The notes below the pieces were generated by a model that was not told the origin of the DNA, did no database searches, and worked only from the letters and a program-made list of their open reading frames with translations. From Pseudomonadota bacterium (lineage in GTDB: Bacteria; Pseudomonadota; Gammaproteobacteria; Burkholderiales; Burkholderiaceae_C): DNA of 55,914 nucleotides. Shown here piece after piece: positions 36,958 through 44,985 of the stretch (its first letter is position 1; every line of letters begins with the position of its first letter). The stretch lies in NCBI GenBank assembly GCA_022566735.1, contig JADFIG010000024.1, forward strand, positions 1-55,914, written 5' to 3'. The translations under genes were made by a program, and so were the position numbers.

Positions 36958-37770
36958 TCAGCCGTCCGACCACTCCAGCACACGCCAGCGTTCGCGCACA
37001 CCGTCGATGCTCAGCCAGGCGTGGTCCGGGTCGGTGGCGTCGCGCAGCATCTCGCAGTGCAGGGTGCGGCCTTCCTGGGCCGGCAGGGTGGATCGCTCCA
37101 CCGTCCAGCGGCCCTGCTCGCAGCGCCCGAAGCTGATCTCGCGGTCCAGCCAGGCCAGAGCCTGCTGGGGCGCGTGCATCATGGCCTCGGCCAGGGTGAA
37201 ACCGGTGCGCATGCCGCGCGGCCAGTGGATGGCGCGCAGTTGCACGCGCATGGCGTAGGCCCCGGCCACCATCACCCGGCGGCCGTCGTCCTGGCCCTCG
37301 GTGTCCAGCCCGGCCAGGCAGCGGAAGCGGCCCACCGAATCCGGCAGGCGTTGCCAGACCTCGGTGCCCTCGTCGTGCAGCGCCATGCGCAGCAGGCGGT
37401 CGGGCGCATCGAACACCAGCCAGGCGGTGTCGGGCACGGAGGCGGGCGGCTGGTAGTCGGCGCGGCGCAACCAGGTGCACAACTCGCCCTCCGGCTGGGG
37501 CTGGATCTGGGTGCGGCCCACGTGCGCCTGCTGGTGCGTGAGGGCGGCCAGTTGCTGCGGGCTGAGGCTGCTCAGTTCACGCGCCTCGCGCTGGCGCAGG
37601 GCGTCGTGCGGCAGGCTCAGGTGGCCGTGCCAGAGGCTGGTCTGCAGCCAGCGCGCCCAGGCCGGCGTGGCGTGGTCCGCCCCGGGCCCCGCGCCGCCAT
37701 CGGGCAGGCTCACGCGGGTGCAGGTCCAGACCCCGCGCAGGTCGGCGGGCACGAGGGCATCCACGCTCAT
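36958..37770 (-). CDS. Conserved hypothetical protein
   Basis: A 270-residue soluble protein without signal peptide or membrane helix, starting MSVDALVPADLRGVW. It is rich in Trp (RGVWTCTRV, WLQTSLWHGHL, RERWRVLEW) and ends in a likely beta barrel. The RGVW...SLWHGHLSLP layout resembles proteins of unknown function that read like lipocalin-type folds, but I cannot name a family. The start is uncertain; the frame stays open upstream to 37989, and the preferred ATG at 37770 is where coding character begins. The next gene downstream is the SET-domain gene, 33 bp away. Confidence 0.72.
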   Translation of the reverse strand: MSVDALVPADLRGVWTCTRVSLPDGGAGPGADHATPAWARWLQTSLWHGHLSLPHDALRQREARELSSLSPQQLAALTHQQAHVGRTQIQPQPEGELCTWLRRADYQPPASVPDTAWLVFDAPDRLLRMALHDEGTEVWQRLPDSVGRFRCLAGLDTEGQDDGRRVMVAGAYAMRVQLRAIHWPRGMRTGFTLAEAMMHAPQQALAWLDREISFGRCEQGRWTVERSTLPAQEGRTLHCEMLRDATDPDHAWLSIDGVRERWRVLEWSDG

Positions 37771-38078
37771 GGCCGGATCCGCCAGCGGCAAAACCCACCG
37801 CGGGAAGCGGCGGCAGACGTGGAAAGGCAGGGGGGCGTCATCGTGTGCATTACTTGCCTGTGGAGCCCAGGCATTCCAGAGAAGCCAGCACGCCGGGGAC
37901 GGCATGTGGCGATGGCGACTGCCCGCACTGTACACAGAGCGCGCGACGGGCAGCGCATCATCCGCGCCACATGTCGCACCGCGGTGCAACCGTTTGTCAC
38001 ATCAGGGATGTACAGCCCCACCTGGCTGTGCTTGCATCCCCCGGCCAGGGCTCGCCCCCGACACCCAGACCGAGCCCC
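37771..38078. other. 308-bp gap with a 12-bp palindrome
   Basis: No separate gene is supported here, although part of it could code an N-terminal extension of the hypothetical protein. A perfect 12-bp palindrome, GCACCGCGGTGC, lies at 37976-37987, about 210 bp upstream of the hypothetical's start, and could be an operator. Nothing else is recognisable. Confidence 0.45.
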
Positions 38079-39458
38079 TCAGGCCGGCAGCAGCCCGTCG
38101 GCCTTGAGCAGCTCCTCCAGGCACTGGTGCTGCAGGCCGTAGAAGGCCTTGATGTCGCGGATCTGCGCGACCACCTCGTCGTTGGCGCGCGGCTGGGTGC
38201 GCTTGACGGCCAGGATCATCTTGTTCTTGTTGGTGTGCTCCAGGGAGATGAACTCGAAGACCTGGGTGTCGTAGCCGGCCGCATCGAGCAGCAGGGCGCG
38301 CAGGCCGTCGGTCAGCATCTCGGCTTCCTGCGCCTGGTGGATGCCGTGCTGCAGGATGGGGCGCAGCGGGTGCGGGTTGAGCAACTGCGGACGCACTTCC
38401 TTGTGGCAGCAGGGCGAGCACAGGATGATGTCGGCGCCTGCGCGCAGCCCCAGGTGGATGGCGTGGTCGGTGGCGATGTCGCAGGCGTGCAGCGCGATCA
38501 TCACGTTGAGGCGGGCCGGGTGGTAGTCGCGCACATCGCCCTGCTCGTAGTCCATGCCGTCGAGGTGCAGCTTGTCGATGACGCCGCGGCAGAGGCGGAC
38601 GAGGTCCTCGCGCAGCTCCACGCCGGTCACCTGGGCCTCGCGGTGCAGGGTGTGGCGCAACCAGTCGTGGATGGCGAACGTCAGGTAGCCCTTGCCCGAG
38701 CCGAAATCGACGACGTGGATGGGCTCCTGGTCGCGCGGCGGCTGGGCCAGGGGCGAGCGCGCCAGGGCGGCGGCGAAGACCTCGATGAACTTGTTGATCT
38801 GCTTCCACTTGCGCGACATGGCCGGCACCAGCTGGCCTCGCGCATCGGTCACGCCGAGCTCGCGCAGGAAGGGGCGGGAGAGGTCGAGCAGGCGGTGCTT
38901 GTCGCGGTTGTGGGCGTGGCTCGGTGCCGGATCCGACGCCTGGTCCGCGGCCTCAGGCGCGGCGGCCGCCTCGCTGCCTGGCGCCTTGCCCACGCGCACC
39001 GTGGCCTTGCCCTTCTTGCTGAAGGCCAGCTGCACTTCCTGCGTGGGCGTGAAGAGGTGGGCGTTGCGGAAGGCGCCTTCGCGCAACCAGGCGCCCAGCG
39101 TGGGCCAGGCCTCGTCCAGCGCCAGGTTCCGGGTGATGTCTTTCGCGGGGAAGCGCAGCACCAGGCTCAGGTGGGGCTGGCCGCGCAGCAGCACCGGCCG
39201 GGCCATGACGCGCTGCAGGCCCTGGCCCTGGGCCTCGATGTCGGCCACGCCGCCCTGGTAGGCCACCAGCAGGAGCTGGACCAGCCGGCCGCTGGCAGCG
39301 GCCTCGCGCAGGAGGGCCTCGAAGCGGCCCAAGGCGGCGGCATTGGCCTGCCCGGCATCGGACGGGGCGTCGCTCGGGAGCGCGCTCTGGATGTCGCGCG
39401 AGGAGGGGGACTGGGACATGGTGAACCGCGGGAGGGGACGCTCGGGAAGGGCCGTCAT
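38079..39458 (-). CDS. SAM-dependent methyltransferase (Methyltransf_32/GSTCD-like)
   Basis: A 459-residue class I methyltransferase. The first ~185 residues are a family-specific region with LLVAYQGGVADIEAQGQG and FSKKGKATVRVGKAPG. The Rossmann domain follows with SAM motif I VVDFGSGKGYLTFAIHDWL, motif II VTGVELREDLV, and CSPCCHKEVR near residue 355, which replaces the usual motif IV. The CCHKE segment is the hallmark of the Methyltransf_32 group, thought to act on RNA or protein. The start at 39458 overlaps the LysR stop (ATGA), which suggests coupling; an ATG at 39419 is the alternative. Substrate is unknown. Confidence 0.85.
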   Translation of the reverse strand: MTALPERPLPRFTMSQSPSSRDIQSALPSDAPSDAGQANAAALGRFEALLREAAASGRLVQLLLVAYQGGVADIEAQGQGLQRVMARPVLLRGQPHLSLVLRFPAKDITRNLALDEAWPTLGAWLREGAFRNAHLFTPTQEVQLAFSKKGKATVRVGKAPGSEAAAAPEAADQASDPAPSHAHNRDKHRLLDLSRPFLRELGVTDARGQLVPAMSRKWKQINKFIEVFAAALARSPLAQPPRDQEPIHVVDFGSGKGYLTFAIHDWLRHTLHREAQVTGVELREDLVRLCRGVIDKLHLDGMDYEQGDVRDYHPARLNVMIALHACDIATDHAIHLGLRAGADIILCSPCCHKEVRPQLLNPHPLRPILQHGIHQAQEAEMLTDGLRALLLDAAGYDTQVFEFISLEHTNKNKMILAVKRTQPRANDEVVAQIRDIKAFYGLQHQCLEELLKADGLLPA

Positions 39459-40372
39459 TGTGCCTGGGGGCCGCCACCCTGGCCAGCGCCGCCCTCGCCG
39501 CCGCGGCACACCGTCAGCCAGGCGCGCGCCGCATGGCTCATGTAGCGCCCCGCCGCCCAGACGTGGGCCACGGCCCAGTCGAGCTCGGCCGCGGGCAGCG
39601 GACGCACCAGCAACTCGGGCGGCAGGCTCAGGCGCTGCAACAGGGGCTGAGGCAGGATGGCCGTGCCCATGCCGGCCTGGGCCATGGACAGCAGGAAATC
39701 CCACTGCCCGCTTTCGGCCACCACCCGAGGCGCGATGCCGGCCTGCTGCCACCAGGCGCGCAGGTGGCGGCCCAGCGCGAAGCCCTCGCCGGGCATGACC
39801 ACCGGCTGGCCGTGCAGCAAGGCCAGGCTGGGCCGCTTGCGGCGGGCCCAGGCGGCCTCGGCCGTGCCCACCAGGCAGACCGGGTAGCGCCCCAGCGCCT
39901 CGGCCCGCAAGGCACTGTGCGGCGCCAGCGGCAGGATGCTGACCCCCACCTCCAGCTCGCCTTCCTGGACCATCTGCTCGATGACATCGCCACCGGCTTC
40001 GCGCACCTGCAAGGCGATGCCCGGGTGCGCCGCACGGAAGCGCTGGATGAGCGGCGAGAAGAACACGTTCACCATGGGCGGGATGCCCACCGTCAGGCTG
40101 CCACGCGACAAGGCCCCCAGGTCGTCCACCTCGCGGCGCAGGGCCTGGGCCACGGCCAGGGCTTCCTGCCCGCGCTCGAACACCACCTCGCCCACGTCGG
40201 TGAGCTGCAGGCCCTGGGCGTGGCGGATCAGCAGGGGCTGGCCCAGCTCCTCTTCCAGCTGCCGCACCATCTTGCTGACGGTCGACTGTGTGACGCTGAG
40301 GGCATCGGCCGCCTGCGTGAAGCTCTGGCGGCGCACGGTCTCGACGAAGTAACGCAGGGCTCGCAGGTCCAC
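39455..40372 (-). CDS. LysR family transcriptional regulator
   Basis: A 305-residue LysR regulator with N-terminal winged helix-turn-helix (LRALRYFVETVRRQSFTQAADALSVTQSTVSKMVRQLEEELG) and a C-terminal effector domain including GSLTVGIPPMVNVFFSPLIQRF. The GTG at 40372 is chosen because AAGGAG lies 7 bases upstream and it yields the family-typical MDLRALRYF start; an ATG at 40390 would put this site inside the gene. It is divergent from the CoA-transferase gene, which is its probable target, and is translationally coupled to the methyltransferase. The inducer is unknown. Confidence 0.93.
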   Translation of the reverse strand: MDLRALRYFVETVRRQSFTQAADALSVTQSTVSKMVRQLEEELGQPLLIRHAQGLQLTDVGEVVFERGQEALAVAQALRREVDDLGALSRGSLTVGIPPMVNVFFSPLIQRFRAAHPGIALQVREAGGDVIEQMVQEGELEVGVSILPLAPHSALRAEALGRYPVCLVGTAEAAWARRKRPSLALLHGQPVVMPGEGFALGRHLRAWWQQAGIAPRVVAESGQWDFLLSMAQAGMGTAILPQPLLQRLSLPPELLVRPLPAAELDWAVAHVWAAGRYMSHAARAWLTVCRGGEGGAGQGGGPQAQ

Positions 40373-40388
40373 CGGACAGCTCCTTGCC

Positions 40389-40403
40389 ATGCACAAAACG
40401 CAT
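40389..40403. promoter_or_regulatory. LysR-type box (T-N11-A) between divergent genes
   Basis: ATGC (40389-40392) and GCAT (40400-40403) form a dyad with a 7-bp centre that fits the T-N11-A rule for LysR operators. It lies immediately upstream of the LysR ribosome site, where self-repression sites are usual. The match is short and could be accidental. Confidence 0.4.
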
Positions 40404-40544
40404 GGGAGGCATGAATATAAGTCGCTTTACGCATTTGTGACAGCTGTCGATACTGACCAGGCCGCCTGCCCCCGGGTTGACACGATCGGCCTGAGTGGGC
40501 GCGGCCCCTCTGAGGCAATGACAGCAACGACCGGAGACAACACC

Positions 40545-42059
40545 GTGCATCCCGAACGCATCCGCCTGGCCCGCCTGCGCGACAAAGTCATGTCGGCGCA
40601 GGACGCCGCCGCCCTCATCACCGACGGCATGACCGTGGGCATGAGCGGCTTCACCCGTGCAGGCGACTGCAAGGCCGTGCCCTTCGCCCTGGCCGAACGC
40701 GCCAGGCAGCACCCGCTGCAGATCACGCTGATGACGGGCGCTTCGCTCGGCCACGACGCCGACAAGGTGCTGTCCGACGCTGGCGTGACCGCCCGCCGCA
40801 TGCCCTTCCAGGTGGACGCCAGCCTGCGCAAGCGCATCAATGCCGGCGAGGTGATGTTCCTGGACCAGCACCTGTCGGAAACGGTCGAGTTGCTGCGCAA
40901 CAAGCAGATCGCGCCGGTGGACCTCGCCGTGATCGAAGCCACCTGCATCACCGAAGACGGCGCCATCGTGCCGACCACCTCGGTGGGCAATTCGGCGAGC
41001 TTCGCCATCCTGGCCAAGCAAGTCATCGTCGAGATCAACCTGAGCATGCCCCTGGGCCTGGAAGGCCTGCACGACATCTACATCCCGACCTACCGCCCGC
41101 ACCGCCAACCCATCCCGGTGACGGCCGTGGACGAACGCATCGGCAGCCCCGCCATCGCCATCGACCCGGCCAAGATCGTCGGCATCGTCTTCACCGACCG
41201 TCCCGACAGCCCCTCGACCGTGCTGCCGCCGGACACCGAGACCGAGGCCATCGCCGGCCACCTCAACGGCTTCCTGCTGCGCGAAGTGAAGGCCGGCCGC
41301 CTGTCGCCCTCCCTGCAGCCGCTGCAGGCCGGCATCGGCACCATCGCCAACGCGGTGCTGCACGGCCTGCTGGAGTCGCCCTTCGACAACCTGACGATGT
41401 ACTCCGAGGTGCTGCAAGACAGCAGCATCGACCTGCTGGACTCGGGCCGCATGGCCTTTGCCTCGGCCTCGTCGATGACGCTGTCGAAGGCCTGCTACGA
41501 ACGCGTGATGGCCAACCTGGACTTCTACAAGTCCCGCATCGTGCTGCGCCCGCAGGAGATCAGCAACCACCCCGAGGTGGTGCGCCGCCTGGGCCTGATC
41601 ACCATCAACACGGCGCTGGAAGTGGACATCTACGGCAACGTCAACTCCACCCACGTCAACGGCACGCAGATGATGAACGGCATCGGCGGCTCGGGTGACT
41701 TCGCGCGCAACGCCCACATGTCGGTGTTCGTGACCAAGTCGCTGGCCAAGGGTGGCGCCATCTCCAGCGTGGTGCCGATGGTCACGCACGTGGACCACAC
41801 CGAGCACGATGTGGACGTGATCGTGACCGAGCACGGCCTGGCCGACCTGCGTGGCCTGGCCCCGCGGGAGCGCGCCGCCGCCATCATCGGCAACTGCGTG
41901 GACCCGAGCTACCGGGAGCAACTGGCCGATTACTTCCGCGCGGCCTGCCGCCGTGGCGGCCACACGCCGCACCTGCTGGAAGAGGCCTTCGCCTGGCACC
42001 TGCGCCAGCAGCGCACCGGCTCCATGCTGGACAAGACCGCCCAGGCCGTCGCGGCCTGA
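40545..42059 (+). CDS. Acetyl-CoA hydrolase/transferase, succinyl-CoA:acetate CoA-transferase-like
   Basis: A 504-residue class I CoA-transferase of the SucC/Ach1 group. It would move CoA between succinyl-, propionyl- or acetyl-CoA and acetate. The catalytic glutamate is Glu288 in LTMYSEVLQDSSID, close to the position of the acid in AarC. The GNVNSTHVNGTQMMNGIGGSGDFARNA and VDVIVTEHGLADLRGLAPRERA segments are diagnostic. The GTG at 40545 is preferred because GGAG stands 8 bases before it; an ATG at 40518 lacks proper spacing. It is divergent from the LysR gene. Hydrolase versus transferase activity cannot be decided here. Confidence 0.92.
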   Translation: MHPERIRLARLRDKVMSAQDAAALITDGMTVGMSGFTRAGDCKAVPFALAERARQHPLQITLMTGASLGHDADKVLSDAGVTARRMPFQVDASLRKRINAGEVMFLDQHLSETVELLRNKQIAPVDLAVIEATCITEDGAIVPTTSVGNSASFAILAKQVIVEINLSMPLGLEGLHDIYIPTYRPHRQPIPVTAVDERIGSPAIAIDPAKIVGIVFTDRPDSPSTVLPPDTETEAIAGHLNGFLLREVKAGRLSPSLQPLQAGIGTIANAVLHGLLESPFDNLTMYSEVLQDSSIDLLDSGRMAFASASSMTLSKACYERVMANLDFYKSRIVLRPQEISNHPEVVRRLGLITINTALEVDIYGNVNSTHVNGTQMMNGIGGSGDFARNAHMSVFVTKSLAKGGAISSVVPMVTHVDHTEHDVDVIVTEHGLADLRGLAPRERAAAIIGNCVDPSYREQLADYFRAACRRGGHTPHLLEEAFAWHLRQQRTGSMLDKTAQAVAA

Positions 42060-42107
42060 AGCCTCACCGTCGCATCAGTCGCCGCATCGGCCACGGCATC
42101 GGTCGCT

Positions 42108-42518
42108 TCACCAGCGGCCGATGCCGTAGGCCGTCACCCCCAGGCCGAAGACCAGCTGCATCACGAACAGCAGGTTGAAGGCCGCGGTGTAGCGCACCCA
42201 GCGCCAGCGGTGCTGGTCGTCGAGCAGGAAGAGCTGGGCGTGGCCCGGCAAGCCGCCCTCGACCTGCCTGAGCCCCTGCTTGGTGAGGTGCAGCAGGTGG
42301 CGGCTGCGCGCGTCCACCACCGCGAACACCAGCGCCAGCAGGCCGACGAAGCCGCCCAGCAGCACCAGGATGGCCGGGTGCGTGGCCTTTTCCAGGGCCG
42401 CGAACACCATGCCATTGGCGAAGATGGACAGGGCCACGTAGAAGTTGAAGGCCTTGAGCCGCTGCTCGGCGTTGAACTTCCAGTGCTCCCAGAGGTAGGT
42501 TTCGGGCGTCAGGCTCAT
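42108..42518 (-). CDS. Small multi-pass membrane protein, RipA-like
   Basis: A 136-residue inner-membrane protein with three hydrophobic segments: VALSIFANGMVFAAL, AILVLLGGFVGLLALVFAVV and AAFNLLFVMQLVFGLGVTAYG. A conserved-looking soluble start, YLWEHWKFNAEQRLKAFNFY, precedes them. The FNAEQRLKAFNFYV segment and layout resemble proteins grouped with RipA, an octameric membrane protein of Francisella, but the likeness is judged by eye. It lies 48 bp beyond the convergent CoA-transferase gene and 37 bp downstream of the ProQ gene, on the same strand as ProQ. Function is unknown. Confidence 0.75.
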   Translation of the reverse strand: MSLTPETYLWEHWKFNAEQRLKAFNFYVALSIFANGMVFAALEKATHPAILVLLGGFVGLLALVFAVVDARSRHLLHLTKQGLRQVEGGLPGHAQLFLLDDQHRWRWVRYTAAFNLLFVMQLVFGLGVTAYGIGRW

Positions 42519-42555
42519 GGCGTCGGCTTGTGCGGAACCCGGTCAACAGCCTGGG

Positions 42556-43347
42556 TCAGGTGCGCGGCGGACCGCGGCGTTCGTTGCGGTCACGCGGGCC
42601 GCGGGGGCCTTGCGGGCGGCCCCGGTCGTCACGGCGCGGGCCATCGCGGCGATCGCCCTCGCGGCGGCCCGCCCCCTGCCCCGGACGGCCATGTCCCTGC
42701 TCCGGCCGACGCGGGCGGGCCGCATCTTCCTGGGCTTCCTGGCGCGCCTGGGCCAGCAGGCCATCGAGCTGCTCGGGGGCGATGCCCTTGAGCGCGCAGA
42801 AATTGGCCGTGGTCAGCCTGGTGGTTTCGAAGTCGCGCAGGAGGTGGAAGCGCTGGCGGCGGCCGGCTTCTTCTTCCTGGCGCTGGGCGTCTTCCTGGGC
42901 GCGGCGGGCCTGCTGGTTGGCGCGGCGGCGGGTCAGCTCGTCGGCGGCCAGCTGGCGGTGCTCCTCGCTGAGTTCGCCAGCGGGCTGGCCATCGAGGTCA
43001 AAACGCTGCTTGCCCTTGGAGACGGCCACCAGGTAGGAGGTCGCGCCGGTGTGGCGGCGGAAAAACGCCGACAGGGCCTGCTTGCTGAACTCGCCCGGGG
43101 CGCGCTCCTGGATGTCGACCTGGATGCGCAGCTTCAACGGCTTGGGCGCCCCCGCGAACAGGGCGGGGAAGAGCTCGGCCAGGCGCGCACCGGTGGCGGC
43201 CGTGGACGGCTCGGCGCGCGGCGCCTCGGCGGGTGCGGCGGCAGCGGTGGCCTGCTCGCCGACCGGCGCGGCAGCCGCCTGCTCGGGCACGGCGGTGGGG
43301 GTGGGGTCGGCAGGCGCGGCAGAAGGGGCCGGGGTCGTCGAGGACAT
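42556..43347 (-). CDS. proQ: ProQ/FinO domain RNA chaperone
   Basis: ProQ binds structured sRNAs and mRNA 3' ends and acts as a global post-transcriptional regulator. The 263-residue protein has an Ala/Pro-rich N-terminal tail (1-50) and a FinO/ProQ domain (about 55-170) with LFAGAPKPLKLRIQVDI and LSAFFRRHTGATSYLVAVSKGKQRFDLDG. A long Arg/Gly/Asp-rich C-terminal tail (about 225-263, RDDRGRPQGPRGPRDRN) follows. The basic tail resembles RGG-type RNA-binding regions and differs from the Tudor-like end of E. coli ProQ. It stands alone, followed by the small membrane protein gene. Confidence 0.92.
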   Translation of the reverse strand: MSSTTPAPSAAPADPTPTAVPEQAAAAPVGEQATAAAAPAEAPRAEPSTAATGARLAELFPALFAGAPKPLKLRIQVDIQERAPGEFSKQALSAFFRRHTGATSYLVAVSKGKQRFDLDGQPAGELSEEHRQLAADELTRRRANQQARRAQEDAQRQEEEAGRRQRFHLLRDFETTRLTTANFCALKGIAPEQLDGLLAQARQEAQEDAARPRRPEQGHGRPGQGAGRREGDRRDGPRRDDRGRPQGPRGPRDRNERRGPPRT

Positions 43348-43515
43348 GGATCGGTCGCAGTGAATCGCAAAACCCGGATTGTCGCCGCAGGCAGCGGCAT
43401 TTCACAGCCCCCCGTGCGCATCTCCCTCAGATCTCGCTCGGATCTCCGCTCCATCGGCCGCGCGTTGCCATCGGCCGCCCGTCGCCCGCGCAACGGCGCC
43501 AGGCACGGGCGCGGC

Positions 43516-44046
43516 TCAGGCCTGGGCGCGCTGCTGTGCCGACAAGCGGCTCACCGGGCCGACGCGGGCCTCGACGGCATCCTGCACCTCGCGGCGCAGG
43601 CCCATCAGGAAGCCGGCCTCGGCCACCACGAACAGCGGCCCGATGACCAGACCGACCAGGTCATCGACGAAGGCCGGCTTGCGGCCCTCGTACCAGTGCC
43701 CGATGAACTGCAGCACCCAGCCGCCGAAGAACAGGCCCAGGCTGCTGCTCAACCAGGCGGTGGTCGGCAGGGCGGCCAGCGCGTGCCCGGCCCACACCGA
43801 CAGCCCGGTGAGCACGGCCATGGTCAGGCCGTAGCGCACATCCAGGCGCAGGAAAAACAGGGTGGACGCCAGCCAGGTCAGGGTGGCCAGCGAGAGGGTC
43901 ACGTCACCCACGTCCACGCTGGCGCGCCCCAGCAGGGCCATCACCGACACCACGATGGTGGGGATGCCGACGAAGTGGGTGGCGACGTTGCGCACATGGC
44001 GGTGGTAGGACGCGTAGTTGGCCAGGTGGTCGATCAGGGTCTTCAT
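43516..44046 (-). CDS. Mpo1-like (YGL010W/DUF962) membrane protein
   Basis: A 176-residue protein of the Mpo1 family. The yeast member is an iron-dependent dioxygenase that shortens 2-hydroxy fatty acids by alpha-oxidation at the ER. The conserved histidine block is YASYHRHVRNVATHFVGIP near residue 12, with a second, QFIGHWYEGRKPA, near residue 115; these are the expected iron ligands. Four hydrophobic helices lie between and after them. It sits between proQ and a Crp/Fnr regulator. A role in 2-hydroxy fatty acid turnover is inferred from the family only. Confidence 0.88.
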   Translation of the reverse strand: MKTLIDHLANYASYHRHVRNVATHFVGIPTIVVSVMALLGRASVDVGDVTLSLATLTWLASTLFFLRLDVRYGLTMAVLTGLSVWAGHALAALPTTAWLSSSLGLFFGGWVLQFIGHWYEGRKPAFVDDLVGLVIGPLFVVAEAGFLMGLRREVQDAVEARVGPVSRLSAQQRAQA

Positions 44047-44223
44047 GGGGGGCCTCGCCTCAAAGCGTGAACAGGACGTGGACAGGGGAAGTGGCGGCAT
44101 CGTCGCACCGTGCGGGTGGCGCTGTCTGCCATCTGCCCGACAGTTGCGCCCCCAGGGCCTGTGCCGGGCCCCCGGGATATCACCCAGTCCCGCCCTGGCC
44201 TGCCAGCGCTTAACCTGCGCGCC

Positions 44224-44970
44224 GTGCCCCACCTGCCCACGACGCCCCCTTTGCCACCCGGCCCAGCGCCGAGCGCCGCCTTGTCGGACGCCACCCTGGC
44301 CTTGCTGCGCCAGGGGCGCTGGTTCGCCGGCCTCGACGAGGCCTTCCAGCAGCGCCTGCTGCAACCCGCCCGCCGCGTGCACCTGGCGCGGGGCGAGCGC
44401 CTGTTCGCCCGCGGCGACGCCAACAGCGGCCTGTACGCGGTGCTGTCGGGCGGGATCAGCGTGGGCGCGGTCGGCCCCGGCGGCAAGGAAGCCCTGGTCG
44501 CGGTGGCCGAGGCGCCGCAGTGGTTCGGCGAGATCGCCCTGATCGACGGCGGCCCGCGCACCCACGACGCCCACGCCCGCGAGGCCAGCGCCCTGCTGTG
44601 GCTGCCGCTGGCCGAGCTGCACGCCTTGCTCGCGGAAGACCCGCGCCGCTGGCAGGCCTTCGGCCAGCTCGCCATGGAAAAGCTGCGCGCCCTGTTCACC
44701 AGCGTCGAAGAGCTGGCCCTGCTGGCCGCCCCGGCCCGCGTGGCGCGGCGCCTGCTGTCGCTGGCCACGGCCCACGGCCAGCTCGCCGAGGGTCAGACCC
44801 GCGGGGCCCTGCAGCTCAACCAGGAGCAGCTCGGCGCCATGCTTGCGCTGACGCGCCAGACGGTCAACCTCGTGCTCAAGGACTTCGAGGCCCGCGGCCT
44901 GCTGCGCTGCCAGTACGGCCGCATCGACATCCTCGACGGAGCCGCCCTGGCGCGCGAAGGCCAGGGCTGA
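44224..44970 (+). CDS. Crp/Fnr family transcriptional regulator
   Basis: A ~248-residue regulator with a cyclic-nucleotide-type sensor domain (about 25-140: FARGDANSGLYAVLSGGISVGAVGP and WFGEIALIDGGPRTHDA). A C-terminal winged helix-turn-helix has LNQEQLGAMLALTRQTVNLVLKDFEARGL. There are no FNR-type iron-sulfur cysteines, so oxygen sensing by a cluster is unlikely. The start is uncertain. The GTG at 44224 is preferred to an ATG at 44110 because the intervening residues are Pro-rich and look non-coding. It is convergent with trhP and divergent from the Mpo1-like gene. Confidence 0.9.
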   Translation: MPHLPTTPPLPPGPAPSAALSDATLALLRQGRWFAGLDEAFQQRLLQPARRVHLARGERLFARGDANSGLYAVLSGGISVGAVGPGGKEALVAVAEAPQWFGEIALIDGGPRTHDAHAREASALLWLPLAELHALLAEDPRRWQAFGQLAMEKLRALFTSVEELALLAAPARVARRLLSLATAHGQLAEGQTRGALQLNQEQLGAMLALTRQTVNLVLKDFEARGLLRCQYGRIDILDGAALAREGQG

Positions 44971-44985
44971 GGCTGCGGGCCTCGC

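Noticed and set aside
38079..41999. A single 1,306-codon minus-strand frame containing the methyltransferase
   Set aside because: Only the last 460 codons read as protein. The upstream part lies opposite the CoA-transferase and overlaps the LysR gene in another frame.
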